63,501 bases of DNA from an uncultured Ruminococcus sp. (GTDB taxonomy: Bacteria; Bacillota; Clostridia; Lachnospirales; Lachnospiraceae). The translations under genes and the position numbers were made by a program. Positions 53,338-61,540 of this stretch are shown one piece after another; within the stretch, counting starts at the first letter, position 1; every line of letters starts with the position of its first letter. The notes below the pieces were generated by a model. That model saw only the letters and a list, made by a program, of their open reading frames with translations, was not told the origin of the DNA and made no database searches. The stretch lies in NCBI GenBank assembly GCA_900541505.1, contig UQKK01000021.1, forward strand, positions 1 to 63,501. The letters run 5' to 3'.

Positions 53338-53373
53338 TTTTCCTACCCAAAAGGACGCACGTCTCCACATGCA
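53338..53373 (-). other. Short attachment-site-like remnant of an rRNA methyltransferase 3' end
   Basis: Minus-strand codons read MHVETCVLLGRKN then TAG. This is the pattern HVETVVLLSRK seen near the C-terminus of RlmD/RumA-type enzymes, the place where the two longer fragments (55690, 58575) begin. A 28-base stretch of it is shared, with two changes, with 55727-55760. The overlapping open frame 53233-53526 looks like chance or mixed remnants, although its end (GKDVEYAYVDIPTENADYLK) may be the rest of this C-terminus in a shifted frame. Confidence 0.5.
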
Positions 53374-53506
53374 TACCAAATTAAAACATATCCCCACAAA
53401 ACCACAGAAATATGGGCAATATTTATACAGTACTAATACTGCACGTGCATCCCCTTTCCCATAAAATATTAGTTCCATAAATTTTGCACCACCCTGATGC
53501 AAAATT

Positions 53507-54303
53507 TCAATTAATCCTTTTTTCAATATCTTCTATCGATGGCAACTTATCCTGTAATTCTTCTGAAATATGGTTAGAAAGTTTATATTCACTTACCCCC
53601 ATTGGTTTATTTACATCTTTCAAGGCATATTCCGCTACCATTTTATCTTTACCTTTACACAATAACAATCCAATCGTAGGATTATCACTTGGAGATTTCA
53701 GTTCTCCATCAACTGCCGATAAATAGAAAGATAGCTTTCCTGCAAACTCCGGCTCAAATTCCACAGTTTTTAGCTCTATTACAAAATAACAGTGCAATTT
53801 CACATTATAAAATAATAAGTCGATGAAAAACTCTCTTTTTCCAACCTGAATCGGATATTGCCGCCCCATAAAAGCAAAGCCAGACCCAAATTCCAATAAC
53901 AGCTTTGTTATTTGTTGAACAAGCGCATCTTCCAGCTCAATTTCTTTAAGTTTTTTCGCATTCGGTATAAAATCGAAAATATATGGGTCTTTAATAATTT
54001 CTTCTGCTTGCTCACTGAACGGATTGGATAAATGCTCCTTAAAATTTGTTGTTTTATCTGCTAATGCTTGTCTATAATACAGACCACTTTCTATCTGATG
54101 TGACAGTACCGTGCTAGTGTTTCAACAAATTTGTTTCCCCATTGGCTGTATTGAAGAAGCACATTCCCTATATTCCAAAACAAAATATTACGTTCAATAT
54201 TTGCATTTGTCATTACTTGATACTGAGCCTGTGTGATTTGCTCTTTTATCTTTTCTAACACATCAATATATTCATCCAAAACTATTTCTATATTTTTTGC
54301 CAT
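53507..54303 (-). pseudogene. Broken yhcG/DUF1016 PD-(D/E)XK nuclease gene
   Basis: The N-terminal 60 or so residues (DVLEKIKEQITQAQYQVM, NIGNVLLQYSQWGNKFVETL) lie in 54303-54110. A second frame goes on from SHQIESGLYYRQALADK to 53507 and includes the nuclease core: QVGKREFFIDLLFYN and CYFVIELKTVEFEPEFAGK (Asp...Glu-x-Lys). The linker of about 100 residues expected between them is gone and the frame is shifted, so the gene has an internal deletion. Family members are often found in restriction-modification or defence loci; this one is a relic. Confidence 0.82.
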
Positions 54304-54351
54304 TATGCTTATTGACCCTCCTCTCTGTATGACATATATTATATAGCCTAT

Positions 54352-55338
54352 TTATCCCTTTTGCGTATTCCATATTTCCTGTATTTTTTCTAATTTTTCA
54401 GTTAATTTTCTATACTCCATGTCCGTCTGTTCTCTCATTCTTCCACTTATATATAATTTAAACTCACTACTGTCAAAATAATCGTTTTGATAATTGCTCT
54501 TATTTGTAGTAATATACCTTCTCCATCCATCCTGATAATAAAAATTAGTAACTTTTATTCCTAATTTTAAAATTTTAAACATATATTGTTCGTATATATT
54601 TAAAAGATGTATCTGCTTTTCTATTTGTTCAAGACAGCTTATGTCCCATGCCCCATCTCTTATTACCGTATATGTAGCCATATTCATTTGCTCTTTATCC
54701 CTAAATTGTGCAGCAAATTCCTTGTAATACTTAGTTCTCAATAATTTTTCTACAATATCTTTCAATCCCAAAAAATTCTCAAAATAGTCACAATCAATCG
54801 GTTCTGTCATAAAATCAAAATTTAATTTTCCATTTACCTCATCATCGGCTAATGCCAAAGATAATGGTTCAAGAATCACAAAAAGAATAATTCCAATTCC
54901 TATTGTATACTTTAACGTTTCAACAAACAGCTTTTTATCTTCTTCAATTGAACTCTCCCTCTGCCTTCTTGTAGCATAAAATGTATCGAAACCTTGTTTG
55001 TGTATAATTTTATGACATCTATTAATCAACTCTCTATGATGTTTAAAATAATCACAAAGTATTGTTTTTATTTCTTGATATCCCCAAACCATCTCTTCTA
55101 ATTTCTTTCTGATTTTTGAGTCCATCGGAAATCTTTCTTTTGTTGTCCATTTCTTCAATTCATCCTTATCTTCTGAAAGATATAACATGGCATTAAATAC
55201 TTCACTTGCCTGACGTACAGAATAAAATGCACAATCAAAATAACCTTCTTCATATAGAAAAATAGAATTAATCAGAAGTTGCGTAGCTTCAGCCAAAAAA
55301 CAATTACAATACATAATATCAGAACATCCGGTAATCAA
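54352..55338 (-). CDS. HEPN-like helical protein, unknown function
   Basis: A 328-residue helical protein. The first 130 residues look like a HEPN fold: ATQLLINSIFLYEEGYFDCA, FYSVRQASEVFNAMLYL, and a possible active motif INRCHKIIHKQGFD (Arg-x5-His). The C-terminal half is not recognised. It begins 3 bases after the stop of the rlmD fragment at 55341-55690, by TTG (55338) or ATG (55314); no strong ribosome site is seen, so it may depend on the gene before it. It is AT-rich like the island and probably part of imported cargo. HEPN proteins are often RNases of toxin-antitoxin or abortive-infection systems; that role here is inference. Confidence 0.55.
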   Translation of the reverse strand: MITGCSDIMYCNCFLAEATQLLINSIFLYEEGYFDCAFYSVRQASEVFNAMLYLSEDKDELKKWTTKERFPMDSKIRKKLEEMVWGYQEIKTILCDYFKHHRELINRCHKIIHKQGFDTFYATRRQRESSIEEDKKLFVETLKYTIGIGIILFVILEPLSLALADDEVNGKLNFDFMTEPIDCDYFENFLGLKDIVEKLLRTKYYKEFAAQFRDKEQMNMATYTVIRDGAWDISCLEQIEKQIHLLNIYEQYMFKILKLGIKVTNFYYQDGWRRYITTNKSNYQNDYFDSSEFKLYISGRMREQTDMEYRKLTEKLEKIQEIWNTQKG

Positions 55339-55340
55339 CT

Positions 55341-55690
55341 CTACATTACTTCAAAATACTTCAAAGCGTCCTTTATCGCTTCCACTTTCTCCGCTGTCGG
55401 ATGTTTCCTGGGCTGTTTCAATTCTTCCACCGCATTGGGAGTGTCGTACATCGGCAAGCCTAAATCTCTCTTTACCTCTGCGATATAAGCGGTATGTACT
55501 TTGAAGCCGTATTTTGCTTCTATGTACTCCTTTATCATCTTATAGGTCACTCGCTCCTTCGGCTTGTAGGCTTCTGCTTTTTCAGAAATAGCTTTTAGCG
55601 GCACTTTGCCCTCTCCCTCGCCAAACTCGACTTTTACATTAATATGACTGTCGGTTTTTTGTAGGAAAGCATTACAACCGTCTCAACGTG
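55341..55690 (-). pseudogene. rlmD/rumA 3' fragment, copy with host-like composition
   Basis: Starts at codons HVETVVMLSYKKP, loses one base near 55635, then goes on KVEFGEGEGKVPLKAISEKA ... KVHTAYIAEVKRDLGLPMYD ... EAIKDALKYFEVM and stops (TAG). This is the C-terminal extension seen on 23S rRNA uracil-C5 methyltransferases of Lachnospiraceae. The catalytic part is absent; the preceding codon is a TGA that belongs to other DNA. Its base composition is nearer to the backbone than that of the copy at 58219-58575, so it may be the original end of the host gene, displaced by insertions and now decaying. Confidence 0.78.
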
Positions 55691-55726
55691 TCATCATCAG
55701 GATAGGAAATCCCAGTCTCCTCACTC

Positions 55727-55760
55727 TTTCCTACCCAAAAGGACACACGTCTCAACGGTA
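55727..55760 (-). other. Second short attachment-site-like remnant
   Basis: Minus-strand codons TVETCVLLGRKE then TGA, only 37 bases upstream of the fragment starting at 55690, and nearly the same as 53338-53373. Two target-like sites in direct tandem suggest repeated insertion at one site. Confidence 0.5.
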
Positions 55761-55786
55761 TTACCAGATTCCCACAAATAATATCA

Positions 55787-56368
55787 TCAACCACCCACTT
55801 GACTTATCCAATCACGAATATTTGTTCCAATTCTTTCTATATCTTTTCTCCCCAATTCTCCACTATGCATTATAACATTTCTTGACCGTTCTAGAGTCTG
55901 AATAATCTGTCTTGCCCAATCAATTGATACTATGTAAACTTCAAACAATTCAAAGTTTTGTTGCATAATAGAGACCAAGTCTCCAAACTCGATATAGTTT
56001 ATCATCGAATCTCCTCGTTGTGTATGCCACTTTATTTTTTCCTCTTCTTTTTTTCGAGCTTCTGCAAATTTTTTTATTTTATCTGAAACACATTCATCCC
56101 ACCAGTTTTCACCTTTATGTTCCAATAATACCTTAACCACAAATTTGCGCACCATATTTTCAAATGCCGCAATAGCAGTATAAACAGTTGCCATTTCTTT
56201 TGCACTATTTACGCATTCATCATCTAATAAATCTAATGAAAGACTTTTTATATAATCCTGCACCAACGATTCCGATGAAGAATGTTTACTAACAACACCA
56301 GAAGCATTAAGAGTAACTTTTGTCAATTCTCCTCTCATTATAAACGAATATAATTTATCTTCATCCAT
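55787..56368 (-). CDS. HEPN/Swt1-like protein, putative RNase partner of DUF5343
   Basis: A 193-residue helical protein. A helix-rich start (TAIAAFENMVRKFVVKVLLE) is followed by WWDECVSDKIKKFAEARKKE and the HEPN motif LERSRNVIMHSGEL, where Arg-x4-His is the typical RNase catalytic pair, as in Swt1-type HEPN domains. It starts 14 bases after the DUF5343 gene with AGAGGATAAAG before the ATG, so the two are one operon. HEPN proteins paired with a second small protein frequently act as toxin-antitoxin or abortive-infection modules. I would put this pair as a defence candidate; target and trigger are unknown. Confidence 0.72.
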   Translation of the reverse strand: MDEDKLYSFIMRGELTKVTLNASGVVSKHSSSESLVQDYIKSLSLDLLDDECVNSAKEMATVYTAIAAFENMVRKFVVKVLLEHKGENWWDECVSDKIKKFAEARKKEEEKIKWHTQRGDSMINYIEFGDLVSIMQQNFELFEVYIVSIDWARQIIQTLERSRNVIMHSGELGRKDIERIGTNIRDWISQVGG

Positions 56369-56382
56369 TTTCTTTATCCTCT

Positions 56383-57021
56383 TTATAACAAATGTCTTTT
56401 TAAACTTTGAAAAATGGCATCATATACTGCCATGTTAGTTGTTTCAGGCAAATGAATTTGTATATTATAATGCAAATTCAGCTTTGAATCATTTAGCTTT
56501 TCAGCTTTACTGATATTGCTAATTGGCACTGACGCATTTTCCTCATGATTTATATTTTCCGTAACATTATTTGTATTACCCCTCTGTTCCTCATGAATAG
56601 ACCAATCCGCATAGCTGCAAAGAGAACGAAAAGTCATTGCCATCTGTTCTATAACTCTATCACTTTTTTGACCTTGAGTAAGCGTTTTAAATTTATTTTT
56701 CACATCATCATTAGACATATTCTGCGCATTTCTATTGAGATTAAAAAGATCTTCATATGCCTCTTCTATTCCCATTGCAACAATTCTTTTTGATTGCGAC
56801 TGATCCAAAAACTCATAATACCTCTGAGTTGGCTGACCTCCTTCATCCAAAAATCCCAATGCTTTTAGCATTCCAATAAAAAGTCTATCCGTGCTACTTT
56901 TAAATCCTAAATCCTCTAAAAATTTTGTTGTAAATCGCTCTGGTGCTTTTGCACCTAGGATAGAATTAAATATACTTTCTACATTTTTTACAGATGTTAA
57001 ATATGACATAGTCAAAGACAT
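56383..57021 (-). CDS. DUF5343 protein
   Basis: A 212-residue protein matching DUF5343: TSVKNVESIFNSILGAKAPE, FLEDLGFKSSTDRLFIGMLK, ALGFLDEGGQPTQRYYEFLD. The N-terminal 150 residues look like a pair of winged helices; the last 30 (LHYNIQIHLPETTNMAVYDA) form a beta hairpin typical of a family end. AAGGAGGAAA precedes the ATG. It is directly upstream of the HEPN gene and downstream of KilA-N. The function is unknown; DNA binding or HEPN inhibition would fit. Confidence 0.8.
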   Translation of the reverse strand: MSLTMSYLTSVKNVESIFNSILGAKAPERFTTKFLEDLGFKSSTDRLFIGMLKALGFLDEGGQPTQRYYEFLDQSQSKRIVAMGIEEAYEDLFNLNRNAQNMSNDDVKNKFKTLTQGQKSDRVIEQMAMTFRSLCSYADWSIHEEQRGNTNNVTENINHEENASVPISNISKAEKLNDSKLNLHYNIQIHLPETTNMAVYDAIFQSLKRHLL

Positions 57022-57063
57022 AGATTTCCTCCTTGCCGGTATCTAAAGTACCTTTTTATTTTA

Positions 57064-57912
57064 TTATTTATCCATTCCTAATCTCGGTAAATTCTGCAAG
57101 CTTACCCTCTCTAATGTATGCAACTGTTGTACTGCCAACTGTCGAAGCATCTCCATTCGTTCCTTTTGATTTCTCCCCTGATTAATGAGAACAGCATTAT
57201 AACTTTCCAGATTTGCAAGCACTAATAACTGATTCAACGTTGCCATATCTCTCATATTTCCTTTTGCTGTTGGATTTTCATCTTTCCACTGTTTCGCTGT
57301 TTTTCCAAACAATACAACGTTCAACATATCTGCTTCATTAGCATAGGTATGCGCCACCTGTGCAGGTGTTAATTCCGGCGGAATCAAATTATCTTTAATT
57401 GCATCTGTATGTATCCTGTAATTTAATTTAGAAATTTCCCTATTCAAATTCCAGTTCAGAGATAATCTACTATTCTCATCTGTTTTTAACCGCCTGTAAT
57501 CTTTCATAATATACAACTGAAATTCAGGAGATATCCATGTTGCAAAAGACATCGCAATATCGCTATGGGCATATGTTCCTCCATAGCGTCCTGCTTTTGA
57601 AACAATACCAATAGCATTCATCTGTGTAATCCACTTCGTTGGTGTCATAACAAAACGATTTAATCCTGCCTCGTTTTTAACCGCCTCGAATTGCACACGG
57701 TTAAAATCTGGATTATGCAATTCTTCCCAAACACCCAAAAATTCTATTGTGTTTCTATTACGCATCCAGTTCTGAATTACAAATCTCGGGTCATCCTCAT
57801 TGCGATATTTTGCAATATCTGTCAATGAAATAAATTCATTTTCAAAATTTGTTGTATATATGCCAATGTCAATACCTTTAGCACGAATGGTTTCTTTAAC
57901 AATTCTTGCCAT
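57064..57912 (-). CDS. KilA-N domain protein
   Basis: A 282-residue phage-type DNA-binding protein. The KilA-N domain is at 15-130: EFISLTDIAKYRNEDDPRFV, IQNWMRNRNTIEFLGVWEEL, and GRYGGTYAHSDIAMSFATWI. The C-terminal half carries a helical ORF6C-like part with YNAVLINQGRNQKERMEML. AAAGGAG precedes the ATG. Such proteins act as antirepressors in phages and are also common cargo next to defence genes. It lies 42 bases before DUF5343 and may regulate the pair. Confidence 0.88.
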   Translation of the reverse strand: MARIVKETIRAKGIDIGIYTTNFENEFISLTDIAKYRNEDDPRFVIQNWMRNRNTIEFLGVWEELHNPDFNRVQFEAVKNEAGLNRFVMTPTKWITQMNAIGIVSKAGRYGGTYAHSDIAMSFATWISPEFQLYIMKDYRRLKTDENSRLSLNWNLNREISKLNYRIHTDAIKDNLIPPELTPAQVAHTYANEADMLNVVLFGKTAKQWKDENPTAKGNMRDMATLNQLLVLANLESYNAVLINQGRNQKERMEMLRQLAVQQLHTLERVSLQNLPRLGMDK

Positions 57913-57957
57913 ATGCTTTCTCCTTTTATCACATCACAAACGTAAACTCTGTTCATT

Positions 57958-58219
57958 TTAAAGATTGTTTACACATTCTTTTTCTTCATCTTCCCACATA
58001 TTCCTATATGCTTCAATGTAAAATTTAATACAATTTGGATATGTATACAAATATCTCCTGCACACGCTTTTATACAAGACCAATATTTTTTCATCGCATG
58101 CAAAATCCAATAACAAATCGAACAAATGTGATAATTCCTTTTCTGATACTTCCCTCCCACATACATCATCGACTAACTTGATTTATCTGTTCTGCAATTT
58201 GAAGTATACTTTCTTCCAT
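57958..58219 (-). pseudogene. Small conserved-looking gene with a frameshift
   Basis: MEESILQIAEQINQVSR runs from 58219 and hits TGA; one frame over, VDDVCGREVSEKELSHLFDL, LLDFACDEKILVLYKSVCRR, YLYTYPNCIKFYIEAYRNMW and EDEEKECVNNL continue to TAA at 57958. Joined, they give one helical protein of about 87 residues, so one base has been lost or gained near 58165. The ATG overlaps the stop of the rlmD fragment (TGATG), and the GAGGTGAT inside that fragment serves as ribosome site. Similar small proteins occur in Lachnospiraceae, with no function I can name. Confidence 0.6.
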
Positions 58220-58575
58220 CAAATCACCTCAAAGTATTTCAGTGCATCTTTTATGGCTTCCACTTTTTCTTTGGGTGGATGTTTTCTCGGCTGTTTCAAT
58301 TCTTCCACCGCATTCGGAGCATCATAATTTGTCAACCCCAAAGAACGTTTCACTTCTGCAACATACGCAGTATGTACTTTAAATCCATACTCCTGCTCTA
58401 CATATTCCTGTATCATCTTATACGTAACTTTCGGTTTCGGCTGATATTTCTTCGCCCGTTCTGCAATTGCATTCAACGATATCTTATCATCATCTTCTCC
58501 AAATTCCACTTTCACATTAATCTTGCTATCTGGTGATTTGTGGGACAGAAGCACAATACTTTCCACATGTGTTGT
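58219..58575 (-). pseudogene. rlmD/rumA 3' fragment at the recombinase junction
   Basis: Codons TTHVESIVLLSHKSPDSK, then NVKVEFGEDDDKISLNAIAE ... KVHTAYVAEVKRSLGLTNYD ... EAIKDALKYFEVI to TGA. Same C-terminal extension as the copy at 55341-55690 but intact and more AT-rich, with many synonymous changes, so it came from another lineage, most likely carried by a mobile element that restores the target gene's end on insertion. Its 5' edge overlaps the last codons of the serine recombinase (58526-58575). The first part of rlmD should be at the far end of the element, beyond the right edge. Confidence 0.78.
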
Positions 58576-60298
58576 CACTAATATTGGAATACACATCCTT
58601 CACCTTGTCACTGACATCGGAACACATTTTTTTCGCTTTGTCCCCGACACCAACGGACTTTCCAAAACGCTTCTTTGCATTTCCAATTCCGTTTGTAAAT
58701 CCTGTTTTATATATGAAAGTGATTTTATAGGGATCTTTTTCTCCATTTTCATCGTAACCGCCAACGATTACCTTTTCAATTATACTCTCAAAGATACCTC
58801 TGTCAAATTCCTCCAGCACCTCATTTTGAGACAGTGCTTTCTTAAAATCTGTAATTCTCCTTTGCAGCGAACTTTCTTCATCTGCCTGCTGTTGGAAATA
58901 CTCCAGCTTAGCTTTTGTATTACTTAAATCTGTTTTGAGACTTACGTCTGTTTCTTCATAAATATCCTGCTCCACAATGCCGCTCAAATAATTATCCAAC
59001 AGCTTTTTTCTCTTATATGAAAGATTATCAATCTTTTTTTGAAGCTTGTTCAACTGATCCTTTGCAGAATTTTCTCCAAGAGCTTTTTCAGTACGCTTCA
59101 AAAATTCTTCCAATACATCCTTATTGTCTCTGCAAAGCATCCGGTATGACTCCACAAAGGCTTCCTCTATTACCTGCTCTGGGATTCCTTTACTATCCGG
59201 ACAAAAACGCTTACCTTTTTTCGTAGCTTTCACGCACTGCCATATTGTTTTTTTATACTTTGAATTGCTGTGCCAACGTCTGCGTGAAAGATTGGCTCCA
59301 CAAAATCCACATTCCAGCAAACAGCTAAACGCATACTGACGACTGAATTTTTCTCTTTTTCCAGGTGTAACGCCATACTTGCGGTTTACGTTTCTGCGCC
59401 TTCTGATTTCCTGCGCTCTGGCAAACATTTCTTCTGAAATAATCGGTTTGTGATGATCATGTATATAATACCGATCTTCTTCCCCCAAATTTTGCAACCG
59501 CCTTTTTGAGATCGGATCAGCCGTAAATGTCTTTCCCTGTAAAATGTCGCCCTTATACTTTTCGTTATTTATAATTCCCATGACACTAGATGGCACCCAA
59601 AGATTTCCTTTAATCGTCATTATCCCTTGTTCATTTAGTTCTCTGGCAATCATAGTGCTTCCGGCTCCCGCTACATACCGCTCAAATATATAACGAACAA
59701 CTTCTGCCCCTTCTTCGTTAATAGAAATTGATTTTGTTGCCACATCATAATCATATCCAGTACAACCCTGAAAACCAACAAGTTCCCCACGTTTCATTTT
59801 CATCTTTAATCCTTTTTTCACATAGGCCGAAGTATTTTCAACCTCCTGCTGCGCCACAGAACTTAAGATTGTCATAAGAAATTCGCCGTCTTTTATGGTA
59901 TTGATTTTTTCTACTTCAAAATAAATTGCGATATTTCTCTCTTTCAGCATGCGAACATATTTTAAAGTATCCAGCGTATTTCTGGCAAAACGTGGGATAC
60001 TTTTTGCGATGATTAGATCAATCTTCCCGTCCATACAATCCTGGATCAGCCTTTGAAATTCGTTTCTCTTATCCGTTTTAGTTCCTGTAATAGCTTTATC
60101 AGCATAAATGCCTGCAAAAACCCACTCATTGTTATTTTGAATGAGATCCGTATAATATCTCACCATAGAATTATAACTTTTAGTTTGATCCTCATCGTCC
60201 GTACTCACACGACAATAAGCGGCAACTCTCAATCGCTCAACACGTTTTCCGGCAGAACCTTTGGAAAAGTCATTTGCCTTAATCAATTCTATTTCCAT
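58526..60298 (-). CDS. Large serine recombinase (integrase of a conjugative element)
   Basis: A site-specific recombinase of about 590 residues. The catalytic domain starts RVAAYCRVSTDDEDQ, where Ser attacks DNA, and includes DLIIAKSIPRFARNTLDTLK; a Recombinase domain, a zinc ribbon (CGFCGANLSRRRW...CVKATKKGKRFC) and a coiled coil (NKLQKKIDNLSYKRKKLLDN) follow. ATG 60298 lies 8 bases after GGGAG; in-frame ATGs up to 60394 are possible but overlap the preceding small gene. The last 16 or so codons are read from the rlmD fragment in another frame, so the C-terminus depends on where the element sits. It should catalyse insertion in and excision from rlmD. Confidence 0.92.
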   Translation of the reverse strand: MEIELIKANDFSKGSAGKRVERLRVAAYCRVSTDDEDQTKSYNSMVRYYTDLIQNNNEWVFAGIYADKAITGTKTDKRNEFQRLIQDCMDGKIDLIIAKSIPRFARNTLDTLKYVRMLKERNIAIYFEVEKINTIKDGEFLMTILSSVAQQEVENTSAYVKKGLKMKMKRGELVGFQGCTGYDYDVATKSISINEEGAEVVRYIFERYVAGAGSTMIARELNEQGIMTIKGNLWVPSSVMGIINNEKYKGDILQGKTFTADPISKRRLQNLGEEDRYYIHDHHKPIISEEMFARAQEIRRRRNVNRKYGVTPGKREKFSRQYAFSCLLECGFCGANLSRRRWHSNSKYKKTIWQCVKATKKGKRFCPDSKGIPEQVIEEAFVESYRMLCRDNKDVLEEFLKRTEKALGENSAKDQLNKLQKKIDNLSYKRKKLLDNYLSGIVEQDIYEETDVSLKTDLSNTKAKLEYFQQQADEESSLQRRITDFKKALSQNEVLEEFDRGIFESIIEKVIVGGYDENGEKDPYKITFIYKTGFTNGIGNAKKRFGKSVGVGDKAKKMCSDVSDKVKDVYSNISDNTCGKYCASVPQITR

Positions 60299-60365
60299 TT
60301 TCCGCTCCCTAATTTGTATTCCTATCATAGTGTTAATTTTATTATATGTTGGCACAAATGATTCG

Positions 60366-60515
60366 TCAAGCGGTAATATTGGAAACGATACCATAATCTT
60401 TCATCAATCTTTTCTGTATCAAAGAATACTCATTTTCATCAATCAATTTCTTTGTTAAAAGCTGTTTTAACATAGCCAACTGCATTGTATATCGCAGTAA
60501 CTTTTTTGTATCCAT
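60366..60515 (-). CDS. SHOCT-like small protein before the recombinase
   Basis: A 49-residue protein: MDTKKLLRYTMQLAMLKQLL then KKLIDENEYSLIQKRLMKDY. The second half matches SHOCT-type short helices (LxxxGLIxxxEYxxxKxxL). AGGGGAG stands eight bases before the ATG. Small genes of this kind commonly precede serine recombinases in Lachnospiraceae elements. It may modulate recombination; this is inference. It ends 68 bases before the recombinase ATG. Confidence 0.75.
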   Translation of the reverse strand: MDTKKLLRYTMQLAMLKQLLTKKLIDENEYSLIQKRLMKDYGIVSNITA

Positions 60516-60881
60516 TTCATTCTCCCCTTTCATCACTGCAAAAGAATCCTGCAGGTGGCTGTCGGGGGAACAGCCTCATTGGTATCTCACCATCTTTTCA
60601 GACCGGAGCAGCCTCTCCGGAAGTATCCTCGCCACAAAGTTCCCACACTCTGCCCGCAGCATGATATTTCTTCGCTCCTATCCATCTTCAAATTCCCTAT
60701 TTGTATATAAACCTAAACTTTACGTCACGATGTCGCAAAGTGAAAATTGATGCTGAATCATCCTGGCGTATCTGCCGCCCGGCTCCACTGTTTCCTTACG
60801 TCCTGCAGGATAAAATATTCAGTTTTCAAGGTACAGTACGTTCAGGATCAGAAATAGAAAGGGAATATTCCTGTCCTTAGC
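60516..60881. other. Non-coding stretch within the element
   Basis: No gene found. It holds a small hairpin (CCGGAG-CAGCCT-CTCCGG near 60602-60620) without T-run. It separates the recombinase unit from the HTH-sigma unit and may hold the promoter of the small gene, but I see no convincing boxes. Confidence 0.4.
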
Positions 60882-61133
60882 TTATAGCCGGATCTTAAAA
60901 TCCAGAATTTTTGTAATCAGCTTTGTCTCCATCCGCCTTTTCATATATTCATCCGTCACATAGTGAACTCTCCCAAAATCATCCTTGTATTCTCTCTTAC
61001 ACTCACTCTTGATAAATGGCTGAAAATAGGAAAGCACCTGATTGATTGCTTCGGCGTCACCTTCGATAGCCGCCTGGATGGTTTCAAACTCCGGCGGTTC
61101 TCTATGCTTCTTAGATTTCATATGTAGATTCAC
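60882..61133 (-). CDS. Conjugative-element helix-turn-helix protein (Tn916 Orf8-like)
   Basis: An 79-83 residue protein matching the HTH family (PF12645) found next to the sigma-like protein in Tn916/Tn1549-type elements: PPEFETIQAAIEGDAEAINQ, VLSYFQPFIKSECKREYKDD, and YMKRRMETKLITKILDF. The start is GTG at 61133 (overlapping the sigma stop, GTGA) or ATG at 61121. It probably regulates element transfer genes. Confidence 0.85.
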   Translation of the reverse strand: MNLHMKSKKHREPPEFETIQAAIEGDAEAINQVLSYFQPFIKSECKREYKDDFGRVHYVTDEYMKRRMETKLITKILDFKIRL

Positions 61134-61540
61134 TCCATCAATTTTCTCATAAGTCTTAAAGAATCATCTTTGTGATAATGCACGGTACTCTGCACCAATT
61201 TCAGGCAGGCAGCGATTTCTTTCTCCGTCATATCCAGGAAATAAAGCATCAGAATAATTTCCCGTTTTTTTATGGGAAGTTTTTTCAGTGCTTTGTATAT
61301 CCATTCATTACGGACTGGAACCTGCCTGCCCATAACGGTGAAATAATCTGCTATATCATAATCATCACAGCAATACAGAGCGTCTAGGTCTTTCTGCAGA
61401 AGTTCTGAAAAATTCACTTCCCGTTTTCTCTGCCGCTCCAATTCATCAAGATAATTCAGTGCCTCACCATGCAGAACTTTAATGCAGTAAGCACAAAATT
61501 TTCTCCGCACGATTTCTTTTTCCTGACGGTTCAATTTCAA
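61130..61540 (-). CDS. Conjugative-element sigma-70-like factor (Tn916 Orf7-like)
   Basis: A 136-residue small sigma factor. Region 2-like helices (YLDELERQRKREVNFSELLQ) come first and region 4 at the end: KKLPIKKREIILMLYFLDMT then EKEIAACLKLVQSTVHYHKD. Members in Tn916-type elements control expression of recombination and transfer genes. The start is TTG at 61540, nine bases after GGAGGTGATC, and it overlaps the stop of a 74-codon open frame (61761-61537). The upstream attenuator at 61760-61797 suggests premature termination control. Confidence 0.88.
   Translation of the reverse strand: MKLNRQEKEIVRRKFCAYCIKVLHGEALNYLDELERQRKREVNFSELLQKDLDALYCCDDYDIADYFTVMGRQVPVRNEWIYKALKKLPIKKREIILMLYFLDMTEKEIAACLKLVQSTVHYHKDDSLRLMRKLME

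Noticed and set aside
53233..53526. 97-codon open frame as a real gene
   Set aside because: No ribosome site, passes through an attachment-site-like remnant in the wrong frame, and overlaps the end of the broken yhcG gene.
57969..58169. 66-codon open frame starting MMYVGGKYQKRN
   Set aside because: Another frame over the same DNA gives a better helical, acidic-ended protein continuous with an upstream ATG apart from one frameshift.
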